From contig CAWGRH010000001.1 in assembly GCA_963824905.1 (NCBI GenBank), positions 62,001 to 126,000 of the forward strand: a DNA stretch of 64,000 nt, given 5' to 3'. Below the pieces are notes generated by a model. It ran no database searches. It saw only the letters and a program-made list of their open reading frames with translations, and was not told the origin of the DNA. A program made the position numbers and the translations under genes. Below, piece by piece: positions 27,886 through 36,456 of the stretch. The stretch is from JAJPKK01 sp963824905. Its GTDB lineage: Bacteria; Pseudomonadota; Alphaproteobacteria; Rhizobiales; Xanthobacteraceae. Every line of letters starts with the position of its first letter. Positions within the stretch are counted from its first letter, which is position 1.

Positions 27886-28356
27886 TCACAGCGCCTTGGC
27901 CGCGGCGAGAACCTCCTCGGCATGGCCGGGAATCTTCACCTTCGGCCAGATGCGGGCGATGCGGCCGTCGGCGCCGATCAGCACCGTGGTCCGCGCGATG
28001 CCCATGTACTTCCGCCCATACATGGATTTCTCGCCCCACACCCCATAGGCCTCGAGCATGCCGTGGGTCTCGTCGGAGGCGAGCGGCGTGGCGAGATCGT
28101 GTTTTGCCTTAAAGGCGTCCTGCTTTTTGACGGGATCGGCGGATACACCGATGACCGCGGCCCCGGCTTTGGCGAAATCGGGGTTGAGGCGGGAGAAATC
28201 CTTGGCCTCGATGGTGCAACCGGAGGTGTCGGCCTTGGGATAGAAAAACAGGACCAGCTTCCTGCCTTTGAAATCGGCAAGCGACACCGTGCCGCCGCCG
28301 TCGCGGGGGAGGCGAAAATCGGGAGCGGGGGTGCCTTCGGCGGGGGATTGGGGCAT
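27886..28356 (-). CDS. bcp: Peroxiredoxin, BCP/PrxQ family, single-Cys form
   Basis: 156 residues, thiol peroxidase reducing hydroperoxides. The PrxQ pattern is clear: PAPDFRLPRDGG, LVLFFYPKADTSGCTIEA with peroxidatic C47, and later LASDETHGMLEAYGVWGEKS. The resolving Cys that many BCPs carry five residues on is Lys here (K52) and there is no other Cys, so it must use an external thiol for recycling. The ATG at 28356 matches family starts; the ATG at 28401 lengthens it with Lys/Arg-rich sequence. Divergent from the AsmA-like gene. Confidence 0.92.
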   Translation of the reverse strand: MPQSPAEGTPAPDFRLPRDGGGTVSLADFKGRKLVLFFYPKADTSGCTIEAKDFSRLNPDFAKAGAAVIGVSADPVKKQDAFKAKHDLATPLASDETHGMLEAYGVWGEKSMYGRKYMGIARTTVLIGADGRIARIWPKVKIPGHAEEVLAAAKAL

Positions 28357-28503
28357 GTGCCTTCCTTTCGTCGCTTTCGAACGGTCTTGTCTGTGTTCCA
28401 TGCTTTTGCTGGGGGGTCAGCGATGGGCTTTAGCGTATTTTTGGCGTGCTCTCACCACCGCGGCGATTTGCGTTGACGGGTAACTCGTAATCCGTCACGC
28501 GGC

Positions 28504-31500
28504 GTGGCCGATCAGGGGACGGTCCGGTGGGACATGGCGGCTGAGACGAATCGATCCAAGCCCGGGGCGGCGTGCGCCGTGGAAGCGGGCCTGCACATGC
28601 ATCAGCGTGCGCAGGCGAGACGCGCAGCGATGGCCGACGCCGCACCGCCCGGGGAGGGCGGTAGCAAAAATTCGCCCGCCGACAGCGCTACCCGACATTC
28701 GCGCGGCGAGGGCAACACCAGAATTCCGTCCGGCGAGGGCGGCAGCAAAAGGCCGCCGCGTGAGGGCGGCGTCCGGAAGCCCCGCCGCCGGCCGGCCCAC
28801 ATGCCCTGCCGGGACGGCGAGGGACGCTGCCAAAAGTTGCTTCGTGTCTACACCCGCGCCGCGCGCCGGTGGCTCGGCGCCGCACTTGCGGTCACCAAGA
28901 CGCCCTGGGTGCGCCGCGCCGGCGTCGTCTCGGCCAGCGCGCTCGCCGTTGTCCTCCTGGTCGGCGGAGGGTTGTATTGGCGCCTCTCCTCCGGCCCGAT
29001 TTCGCTCGACATCATCACGCCATGGCTTGCGAAGGCGATCGCCGAGAACGTTGGCAACCAGTTTCAGATCGAGGTCGGCGGCACGGTGCTGGAGCGCGAC
29101 GAGCACGGCCGCGCCGCCATCCGCATCCGTGACATCAGGGTTCGTGACCGCGACGGGGCGCTGATCGGCAGCGCGCCGAAGGCCGAGGTCGGGCTGTCGA
29201 GTGCGAGCCTATTCAGCGGCACGCCGCGTGCCGAACGCATCAATCTCGTCGGCGCCGAGCTCGCGATCCGGGTCGAAGCCGATGGCCGGGTGTCGGTGTC
29301 GACCGGCGCAGCCCGCGGCCCACTCGCGACCACCGTGTCGCTCGCGGCGGTCGCGCCATCGACGCCGGCTACCCCGGCGCCTCCCGCTTCGCGCAGTGGT
29401 GAGTCACGTAGCGGCGACAAACGCACGCCGCAGGAGAGCTTCGCGAGCTTCCTCGGCTGGCTCGACAGCCTGGGGGCGCTCGGTCTCGACGGCGGCGACC
29501 TTACCGAGATCGGTCTCAAAAGCGGCAACCTCGTCGTCGACGACGTGCGCAGCGGCCACCAATCGAAGTTCGAGAACATCCGTGTAAGCCTCACGCGCCC
29601 GCATTCGGGCGAGCTCGAGTTCGCGCTCGGCTCCGAGGACGCCGCCCGCCCGTGGCTGGTGCACGCGACCGTGAAGCCGATCGGCAGCGGTGTCCGCGCG
29701 GTGAGCTTCGATGCCCGCAGCGTATCGCTGCGCGATCTCCTGCTGGCGCTCCGCGTCGATTGCAGCAACTTGGAAGCCGACGGCTCGATCTCGGCGACGA
29801 TGCGCGGTGAGGTCGCGTCGGACGGCACGCCGCAGATCGCCAGCGGCCGCTTCATGATCGTCGACGGCTCGATCAAAGATCCCACGAACGCGGAGGCGCA
29901 TGTTCCGATCGACCGCGCGGAGATGACGGTCGACTGGAGCAACGCCCAGCATGCACTCGCGATGCCGTTCCAGCTGGTATCCGGCGGCACGCGCTTCACC
30001 TTGATGGCGCGCGCCGAAGCGCCGCGCGAACTCAACGGCGTCTGGATGCTCGGTCTCTCCGGGGGCTCGGTCGTGCTCTCACCGGCGGACCCGCGCGACG
30101 AGCCGGTGCTGCTCAACCGGATCATGGTGCGCGGCCGGTTCGATCCGGTGGCGCAGCGACTCAAGATCGATCAGGGCGAAGCCTCCGGCAAGGACGCCGG
30201 CCTCGCCATGTCGGGCATGCTCGACTTCTCGACGCCGGATCCGCGGCTCGCCATCGGCCTTGCCTCGCGCAACATGACCTTTGCGGCCTTCAAGCAGCTG
30301 TGGCCTCCCTTCATCAATCCGCCGGTCCGCCAGTGGGTGATGGAGCGCGTCTCCGGCGGTATCATCGAGCAGGGCGAGATCGCTACCAACGCGCCGATGT
30401 CGACGCTGCGCAATGGCGGGCCGCCGGTGCCCGATGACGGCCTGTCGATCCAGATCGTCACCAGCGGCTCGACGGTGCGCCCGTTCGACGATCTTCCCGA
30501 AATCCGCGACGCCGATCTCGTCACCCGCATCAAAGGCCGCAGCGCCACCGTGAGTCTCGGCCGCGGCACCGTGGAGATGCCGTCCGGCCGCCGTCTCACC
30601 ATGGCCAACGGCGTGTTCGAGGTCCCGGAGACGCTCGGCGATCACCCGCCGGCGCGGGTCCGCACGCGCATCGAGGGCCCGGTCGCCGCCGCCGTCGACC
30701 TCCTCAACATGGACCGGCTCAGAGGCACCGTCGGCGTCCAGCTCGACCCGGCGACCACCCGCGGCAACATCCTCGCGACCTTCAACATGGGGATGCCGCT
30801 CGGCGAGGAGATCAAGGACGGCACCATCACCTATTCCGTCACCTCCGACATCGCGAACTTCGCGGCCGATCGGTTCCTGATGTCGCAGAAGGTCGAGGCG
30901 CAGACGTTGCGCGCCTTCGCCAACAACCAGGGCTACCAGATCCGCGGCGACATGCGCATCGGCGGCGTGCCGGCGATCGCCGAGATGCGCCGCAGCGCCG
31001 GCGAATCCGACGCCGAGGTCAAGCTGCAGGCGACGCTCGACGACGCCGCGCGCACCCGCCTCGGCTGGGACACCACGGGAAATCTCAGCGGACCGGTGGC
31101 GATCAAGGTCGCAGGCAAAGTCGATCTCGGCGGCGACCAGGAGAACAAGCTCGCGGTCGAGGCGGACTTCGCCCAGGCCAAGGTCGAGAACCTGCTGCCG
31201 GGCTGGATCAAGCCGGCGAACCGGCCGGCGCGCGCGACCTTCACCTATGCCGGCGGCAAGGGGCGCCCCGGCCGCTTCGACGACATCGTGCTCGACGGCG
31301 GCGGCGCGGCGATCCGCGGCAGCGCCGAGACCGACGCCAATGGCGATCTCATGGTCGCCAATTTCCCGGTGTTCGGGATGTCCGACGGCGACAAGGCGAC
31401 GCTGCGGGTCGAGCGCACGCCGGACAACGTCTACAAGGCCACCGTGCGCGGCGACGTCTACGACGGACGCAGCTTCATCAAGTCGTCCATGGCCGGCTCC

Positions 31501-32322
31501 GGCGCTGACGCCAAGCAGAAGAAGCCGGGACTAGACGTCGACCTCGACGCCAAGGTGGACAAGTTCGTCGGCCTCAAGGGCGAATCGCTGCGCAACGTCG
31601 ACCTGCACATGACGAAGCGCGGCGGCTCGCTGCGCGCCCTCTCGCTCAATGCCAAGATCGGCGACGGCACGCTCACCGGCGAGATGCGCGGACGCCCGAG
31701 CGAGCGGCCGGTCGTCGTCATCGAATTGAGCGACGCCGGGGCGCTGTTCCGCTTCACCGACACCTATTCGCGCATGATCGGCGGCCAGGCCTGGATTGCG
31801 ATGGACCCGCCGAACGCGGAGGGCAATCCGCAGGAAGGCCTCCTCAACGTCACCGATTTCTCGGTGAAGGGCGAAGCCGCGCTCGACCGCATCGCCGCGG
31901 GGCCCCCCAACGTGTCGAACAACGGCGTGCAGTTCAGCCGCATGCGGGCGGGCTTCACCCGGGCGCCCGGCCGGATGACGATCCGTGAGGGCCTGGTGAG
32001 CGGCCCGATGATCGGCGCGAGCATCGACGGCCTCATGGACTACGCCAACAACGACCTGCGCCTGCGCGGCACCTTCGTGCCGCTGCACGAGCTCAACAGC
32101 GCGTTCGGCGAAATTCCGATCGTCGGCTTCTTCCTCGGCGGCAAGGAAGGGCTGATCGGCAGCATGACCTACGAGGTGGTCGGCTCCCCCGGCGCCCCGG
32201 TGCTGCGCGTCAACCCGATCTCCATGGTGGCGCCAGGCTTCGTGCGCAAGTTCCTGGAATTCCCGAGCACGCTGCCCGGCGACAACCGCTTCCCCGAGCC
32301 GTGGCAGAACTCGCGGAATTGA
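28504..32322 (+). CDS. AsmA/YhdP-like large membrane protein (DUF3971 / AsmA_2)
   Basis: About 1272 residues. A basic, repeat-bearing N-terminus (residues 1-110, with units like GEGGSK) precedes one transmembrane helix (about 139-159, VVSASALAVVLLVGG). A very long beta-rich periplasmic region follows, ending in the AsmA-like C-terminal part (NSAFGEIPIVGFFLGGKEGL, then TYEVVGSPGAPVLRVNP). Such proteins form bridge-like beta-grooves carrying phospholipids between inner and outer membranes in YhdP/TamB/AsmA families; role here inferred. GTG at 28504 is the longest start, an ATG at 28534 is possible. Peroxiredoxin gene is divergent. Confidence 0.85.
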   Translation: MADQGTVRWDMAAETNRSKPGAACAVEAGLHMHQRAQARRAAMADAAPPGEGGSKNSPADSATRHSRGEGNTRIPSGEGGSKRPPREGGVRKPRRRPAHMPCRDGEGRCQKLLRVYTRAARRWLGAALAVTKTPWVRRAGVVSASALAVVLLVGGGLYWRLSSGPISLDIITPWLAKAIAENVGNQFQIEVGGTVLERDEHGRAAIRIRDIRVRDRDGALIGSAPKAEVGLSSASLFSGTPRAERINLVGAELAIRVEADGRVSVSTGAARGPLATTVSLAAVAPSTPATPAPPASRSGESRSGDKRTPQESFASFLGWLDSLGALGLDGGDLTEIGLKSGNLVVDDVRSGHQSKFENIRVSLTRPHSGELEFALGSEDAARPWLVHATVKPIGSGVRAVSFDARSVSLRDLLLALRVDCSNLEADGSISATMRGEVASDGTPQIASGRFMIVDGSIKDPTNAEAHVPIDRAEMTVDWSNAQHALAMPFQLVSGGTRFTLMARAEAPRELNGVWMLGLSGGSVVLSPADPRDEPVLLNRIMVRGRFDPVAQRLKIDQGEASGKDAGLAMSGMLDFSTPDPRLAIGLASRNMTFAAFKQLWPPFINPPVRQWVMERVSGGIIEQGEIATNAPMSTLRNGGPPVPDDGLSIQIVTSGSTVRPFDDLPEIRDADLVTRIKGRSATVSLGRGTVEMPSGRRLTMANGVFEVPETLGDHPPARVRTRIEGPVAAAVDLLNMDRLRGTVGVQLDPATTRGNILATFNMGMPLGEEIKDGTITYSVTSDIANFAADRFLMSQKVEAQTLRAFANNQGYQIRGDMRIGGVPAIAEMRRSAGESDAEVKLQATLDDAARTRLGWDTTGNLSGPVAIKVAGKVDLGGDQENKLAVEADFAQAKVENLLPGWIKPANRPARATFTYAGGKGRPGRFDDIVLDGGGAAIRGSAETDANGDLMVANFPVFGMSDGDKATLRVERTPDNVYKATVRGDVYDGRSFIKSSMAGSGADAKQKKPGLDVDLDAKVDKFVGLKGESLRNVDLHMTKRGGSLRALSLNAKIGDGTLTGEMRGRPSERPVVVIELSDAGALFRFTDTYSRMIGGQAWIAMDPPNAEGNPQEGLLNVTDFSVKGEAALDRIAAGPPNVSNNGVQFSRMRAGFTRAPGRMTIREGLVSGPMIGASIDGLMDYANNDLRLRGTFVPLHELNSAFGEIPIVGFFLGGKEGLIGSMTYEVVGSPGAPVLRVNPISMVAPGFVRKFLEFPSTLPGDNRFPEPWQNSRN

Positions 32323-32441
32323 GGGCTGGCCTCAGCCTGCCTCCGGGACTGACTTTCTCCGTTTTCGGCTAGTCGTTTGACCATTCCAGGCCGCGGCAAT
32401 ACCTAACCGCTTGGGTTTGTGGTAGCATCTGCGCGGAGAAG

Positions 32442-32681
32442 ATGCCGACCGTTCTTCGCATTGGCACTCTGCGTGTCGTGATCTATCCCAACGATCACCG
32501 GCCTGCGCATGTCCATGTGATTGGCCAAGGCTGTGAGGCCGTGTTCGACTTGCGTTGTCCGAACGGACCGCCCGAACTGCGGGAGAACTACCGATTTGGA
32601 TCAAGGGAGCTGAACCGCTTAGAGGCGGCTTTGAGCGCCAATCTCGCCGTCCTGTGCGGCGAATGGGAGAGTCCATGGTGA
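32442..32681 (+). CDS. DUF4160 domain protein
   Basis: 79 residues with the DUF4160 hallmark PNDHRPAHVHVIG, Asp/His residues that look like a nucleic-acid or metal site. Length is normal. Its stop overlaps the start of the DUF2442 gene (ATGGTGA), so the two are translationally coupled. DUF4160-DUF2442 pairs recur in bacterial genomes and are sometimes listed as toxin-antitoxin-like, but biochemical function is not established to my knowledge. Confidence 0.8.
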   Translation: MPTVLRIGTLRVVIYPNDHRPAHVHVIGQGCEAVFDLRCPNGPPELRENYRFGSRELNRLEAALSANLAVLCGEWESPW

Positions 32682-33088
32682 GCCGTGAGGCCTTGAAGAA
32701 TGCCAATGCCAGGGCGGCGCGGTTGCGTGCAGAAGGTCCCATCGCCGTCGCCGCGAGGTATAACCGACGAAGCGGGCGCATCATTGTCGCACTGAGCAGC
32801 GGAATAGACGTCATGTTCAGCTCCGACAATGCCCAGGGCCTGCGGGGCGCGAAGCCGGCGCAGCTTGCCAGCATCGAGATCAGCCCATCGGGGCTCGGTC
32901 TCCATTTCCCGAAGCTCGACGCGGATCTTTATCTGCCGGCGCTCCTAAACGGCTGGCTCGGATCGCGTCGCTGGATGGCGGCGCACATGGGCGAGCGAGG
33001 AGGGCGCGCACGGAGTGCCGCCAAGCGCGCGGCGAGCCGCGAGAACGGCAAACTCGGCGGCCGGCCGCGCAAGGCGGTGCCCGGCTGA
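32675..33088 (+). CDS. DUF2442 domain protein
   Basis: 137 residues. The N-terminal half has the DUF2442 pattern: GRIIVALSSGIDVMFSSDNAQGL and IEISPSGLGLHFPKLDADLYLPALLNG. The C-terminal ~40 residues are Arg/Ala/Gly-rich (AAKRAASRENGKLGGRPRKA), resembling an AT-hook/CopG-neighbour tail that could contact DNA. Overlaps the upstream DUF4160 gene by seven bases. An upstream in-frame ATG at 32663 is an alternative start. Confidence 0.82.
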   Translation: MVSREALKNANARAARLRAEGPIAVAARYNRRSGRIIVALSSGIDVMFSSDNAQGLRGAKPAQLASIEISPSGLGLHFPKLDADLYLPALLNGWLGSRRWMAAHMGERGGRARSAAKRAASRENGKLGGRPRKAVPG

Positions 33089-33109
33089 GAGGGCACGCAA
33101 ACCGTGCCT

Positions 33110-34366
33110 TCACACCGGCCGCAGCAGGACGTGGCGCTTCTTGCCGAGCGACAGCTTGATCACGCCTTCGGCGGTGAGATCGCCCGTCGTCAGCATCGCC
33201 TTCTCGTCGGTCACCGTCGCATCGTTGACCTTGAGGCCGCCCGCCTTGATCTGGCGCCGCGCTTCGCCGTTCGAGGCGACGAGCCGCGCCTTTTCGGCGA
33301 AGGCGACGAGCACGCCGAGGCCCGGATCGAGATCGCTCCGCGAAATCTCGACGGTCGGCAGGCTCGCCGCGAGCGTTCCTTCCTCGAAGGTTTGGCGCGC
33401 CGTGGACGCGGCGGCCTCGGCCGCCTCGCGTCCGTGGACGAGCGCGGTCGCCTCGGTCGCGAGCACCTTCTTCGCCTCGTTGATCTCGGCGCCGTGGAGC
33501 GCCGCGAGGCGCTCGATCTCGCCGAGCGGCAACACCGTGAACAGCTTCAAAAAGCGCGCGACGTCGGCGTCCTCGGTGTTGCGCCAGTACTGCCAGTAGT
33601 CGTACGGGCTCACCATGTCGGCGTTGAGCCATACGGCGCCGGCGGCGGTCTTGCCCATCTTGGCGCCGGAGCTCGTGGTGAGGAGCGGCGTGGTCAGCGC
33701 GAACAGCTGCGCATTGGCCATGCGGCGGCCGAGGTCGATGCCGCTCACGATGTTGCCCCACTGGTCGGAGCCCCCCATCTGCACCACGCAACGCTCGCGC
33801 TTGTAGAGCTCGACGAAATCGTAGGCCTGGAGGATCATGTAGTTGAACTCCAGGAACGACAGCTCCTGCTGGCGGTCGAGCCGCAGCTTGACCGAGTTGA
33901 AGGTGAGCATGCGGTTGACCGAGAAATGCCGCCCGACGTCGCGCAGGAAGTCGATGTAGTTGAGCGTGTTGAGCCAGTCGGCATTGTTCGCCATCGCTGC
34001 ATCGCCGGGTCCGCTCCCGAAGCGGAGGAATTTTGCGAACACAGCGCGGATGCCGTCGAGGTTCCTGGCGATGTCGTCGTCGGTGAGCAGCCGCCGGCTC
34101 TCGTCCTTGCCGGAGGGATCGCCGACCCGCGTGGTGCCGCCGCCCATCAGCGCGATCGGCCGGCCGCCGGTCTGCTGCAGCCAGTAAAGCATCATGATCT
34201 GGATCAGCGAGCCGACGTGCAGCGAAGATGCGGTGCAATCGAAGCCGATATAGGCGGTCAGCCCGGGACGCTGCGCCAATTGATCGAGCACGTCCGGCTC
34301 TGAAATCTGGTGGACGAAGCCGCGACTGGACAGCACATTGAGAAAATCGGACTTGAACGTCGACAT
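33110..34366 (-). CDS. tyrS: Tyrosyl-tRNA synthetase
   Basis: 418 residues, class Ic synthetase charging tRNA-Tyr. HIGH-like motif SLHVGSL, tyrosine-pocket segments YIGFDCTASS and QAYDFVELYK, GGSDQWGNI and the KMSKS loop as AKMGKT; a C-terminal S4 domain (IKAGGLKVNDATVTDEK) is present. I start at 34366 (MSTFKSDFLNVL), the usual family start, rather than ATG 34387. Divergent from anmK across about 80 bases. Confidence 0.96.
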   Translation of the reverse strand: MSTFKSDFLNVLSSRGFVHQISEPDVLDQLAQRPGLTAYIGFDCTASSLHVGSLIQIMMLYWLQQTGGRPIALMGGGTTRVGDPSGKDESRRLLTDDDIARNLDGIRAVFAKFLRFGSGPGDAAMANNADWLNTLNYIDFLRDVGRHFSVNRMLTFNSVKLRLDRQQELSFLEFNYMILQAYDFVELYKRERCVVQMGGSDQWGNIVSGIDLGRRMANAQLFALTTPLLTTSSGAKMGKTAAGAVWLNADMVSPYDYWQYWRNTEDADVARFLKLFTVLPLGEIERLAALHGAEINEAKKVLATEATALVHGREAAEAAASTARQTFEEGTLAASLPTVEISRSDLDPGLGVLVAFAEKARLVASNGEARRQIKAGGLKVNDATVTDEKAMLTTGDLTAEGVIKLSLGKKRHVLLRPV

Positions 34367-34464
34367 CCGGCGGCTCGCTCGCCCCATGCTGTGGGACGTT
34401 CTCGTTTCAGGCCGGGTGGTTTAACAGGTCCGGCATCGGATTCAACCGGCGGAAGGATCAGGGA

Positions 34465-35571
34465 GTGCGCATGCAGGCGATCGGGCTGATGAGCGGAACC
34501 TCGCTCGACGGCGTCGACATCGCCGCCGTCTCGACCGATGGCGAGCACATCACGGCGCTGGGACCGCGCGGCTACCGGCCCTATGCGGAGGCGGAGCGCG
34601 ACCTGCTGCGCCGGGCGCTCGCCGAGGCGGCCGCGCTCGACGACCGCGCGGCGCGGCCGGGCGCGCTCGCCGCCGCCGAAGGGCTCGTCACGCTGGCTCA
34701 CGGGGAGGCAGTGGCGCGCTTTGTCGCCGAGCACGGCATCCGCCCCGACATCATCGGCTTTCACGGCCAGACGGTCCTGCATCGGCCGGAGCGCCGGCTC
34801 ACCGTGCAGATCGGCGCGGGCGAAGCGCTCGCGCGCCTTACCGGCATACCGGTCGCCTACGACTTCCGCGCCGCCGACGTTGCCGCGGGCGGGCAGGGGG
34901 CGCCGCTGGTGCCGGTGTTCCACCGGGCGCTCGCCGCCGGGCTCGACCGGCCGCGGCCGCTCCTGGTGCTCAACATCGGCGGCGTCGCCAATGTCACCTG
35001 GCTCGGCGCGGAGACCGACGATCCGATCGCCTGCGACACCGGGCCCGGCAATGCGCTGATCGACGATTTCGTGCACGCACGCAGCGGCGCGGCGTATGAC
35101 GAGGGCGGCGAGACGGCAGCCCGCGGCACCCCCGACGAAGCCTGGCTCGCCCGCGCACTGGCCGATCCGTTCTTTGCGAAGCCGCCGCCAAAATCGCTCG
35201 ATCGCAATGCCTTCGCGGCGAATGTTGAGACGCTGGACGAGCTTTCGCTCGAGGATGGCGCAGCGACACTCGCCGCCTTCACAGCGGCTTCGGTGGCGGG
35301 GATCGTGCCGCATCTGCCGCGGCCGCCGCAAAGCGTCATTGTTGCCGGCGGCGGCGCCCGCAACCGCACGCTGATGCGCATGCTCGCCGAGCGCCTCGCC
35401 CCGGCGACGGTGGAGACGGCGGACGCGGTCGGCTGGTCGGGCGATGCGCTCGAAGCCCAGGCCTTCGCGTTCCTCGCCGCGCGCCACGTACGCGGGCTCC
35501 CGATTACCTTCCCTGGCACCACCGGCGTCGTGCGGGCCATGACCGGCGGTGTGATCGCCAGGCCCGGTTGA
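34465..35571 (+). CDS. anmK: Anhydro-N-acetylmuramic acid kinase
   Basis: About 368 residues. Phosphorylates and opens 1,6-anhydro-MurNAc in peptidoglycan recycling. Ribokinase-like ASKHA motifs: IGLMSGTSLDGVDIAAV (P-loop analogue), IGFHGQTVLHRPE, LNIGGVANVTWL, CDTGPGNALIDD and VAGGGARNRTLMRML. GTG at 34465 or ATG at 34471 can start it, both close to AGGATCAGGGAG. Overlaps the GGCT gene by one base and with acyP forms a tight three-gene unit. Confidence 0.95.
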   Translation: MRMQAIGLMSGTSLDGVDIAAVSTDGEHITALGPRGYRPYAEAERDLLRRALAEAAALDDRAARPGALAAAEGLVTLAHGEAVARFVAEHGIRPDIIGFHGQTVLHRPERRLTVQIGAGEALARLTGIPVAYDFRAADVAAGGQGAPLVPVFHRALAAGLDRPRPLLVLNIGGVANVTWLGAETDDPIACDTGPGNALIDDFVHARSGAAYDEGGETAARGTPDEAWLARALADPFFAKPPPKSLDRNAFAANVETLDELSLEDGAATLAAFTAASVAGIVPHLPRPPQSVIVAGGGARNRTLMRMLAERLAPATVETADAVGWSGDALEAQAFAFLAARHVRGLPITFPGTTGVVRAMTGGVIARPG

Positions 35572-36029
35572 TGCTGCATTTCGCCTACGGGTCGAACATG
35601 CATGTCGGCCTGATGCAGGCGCGGTGTCCGGATGCGCGGGTCGCCGGCCGCGCGGTGTTGCGCGACCATCGATTCGTGGTCACGCGCGACGGATACGCCT
35701 CGGTTACGGCGGTGCCGGGTGACGTGGTGCACGGGTTGCTGTGGCGCATCTCGCCGCGCGATCTCGCCGCGCTCAACGCCTACGAGAACGTCGACGCCGG
35801 CCTCTTTCGCCGCGTGCTGCTCCCCGTGCAGGCGCATGGCCGGTCGGCAAAAGCTCTTGTCTATATCGGCCGCGGTGGGGCTCCCGGCCGCGCGCGGGCA
35901 GGGTATATGGAACTCGTCGCGACGGCGGCACGCGAGGCCGGGCTTCCGTCCGATTACGTCGCCGGCCTCGTAGCGTCTCCAGGCTTTGCCGGGACGGACG
36001 GCCGTTGCGCCGAACGGAGTGAGGTATGA
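35571..36029 (+). CDS. Gamma-glutamylcyclotransferase-fold protein
   Basis: 152 residues. GGCT hallmark LHFAYGSNM at the start; a Glu in LAAL-NAYENVDAGLF matches the catalytic acid of the fold. Could be a gamma-glutamylcyclotransferase (5-oxoproline release from gamma-Glu-amino acids) or a gamma-glutamylamine cyclotransferase; the sequence does not decide. Its ATG shares one base with the anmK stop, and its stop overlaps the acyP start (ATGA). Confidence 0.85.
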   Translation: MLHFAYGSNMHVGLMQARCPDARVAGRAVLRDHRFVVTRDGYASVTAVPGDVVHGLLWRISPRDLAALNAYENVDAGLFRRVLLPVQAHGRSAKALVYIGRGGAPGRARAGYMELVATAAREAGLPSDYVAGLVASPGFAGTDGRCAERSEV

Positions 36030-36334
36030 GCAGCGAAGAGCGTGAGGTCAAACGCCTGCGGATCAGGGGGACGGTGCACGGGGTGGGATACCGGGTGTGG
36101 GTGGAGCGCGAAGCGCTGGCACTCGGCCTCAAGGGCTGGGTGCGCAACCGCCGCGACGGATCGGTCGAGGTGATCGCCGGCGGCCCGCCTGCGGCCGTCG
36201 CGAACCTCATCGAGCGCTGCCGCTCAGGGCCACCGCTCGCCAAGGTCGAGTCGGTCGACATCGAGGAGGCGAGCGTGCTCGACCTCGGCTACCGCCGCCC
36301 GCTGGAGAATTTCTCGCTGCTCGCGACGGAGTAG
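36026..36334 (+). CDS. acyP: Acylphosphatase
   Basis: 102 residues. Hydrolyses acyl phosphates. The family motif RIRGTVHGVGYRVWV carries the catalytic Arg (GYR), and LKGWVRNRRDGSVEV carries the catalytic Asn. Overlaps the upstream GGCT gene by four bases (ATGA), so translation is coupled. The gene ends just before repeat D copy 1. Confidence 0.93.
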   Translation: MSSEEREVKRLRIRGTVHGVGYRVWVEREALALGLKGWVRNRRDGSVEVIAGGPPAAVANLIERCRSGPPLAKVESVDIEEASVLDLGYRRPLENFSLLATE

Positions 36335-36346
36335 GGCGCGTGCTTT

Positions 36347-36456
36347 CCCTCCCCGTCTTCGGGGAGGGCAGGGTGGGGTTCTTACTTTTCTTGCTTCCCC
36401 CATCTGCGATGCGATTCAGAAAGGACCCCACCCGCCCTCCCCGAAAACGGGGAGGG
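36347..36456. repeat. Dispersed palindromic repeat, family D copy 1 (overlaps lipB 3' end)
   Basis: Arms CCCTCCCCGTCTTCGGGGAG with GGGTGGGGTTC and their inverted copies GGACCCCACC and CGCCCTCCCCGAAAACGGGG. It fills the gap between acyP and lipB and extends into the 3' end of lipB, supplying the lipB stop codon. A related, more diverged copy lies at 62001-62080. Confidence 0.8.
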
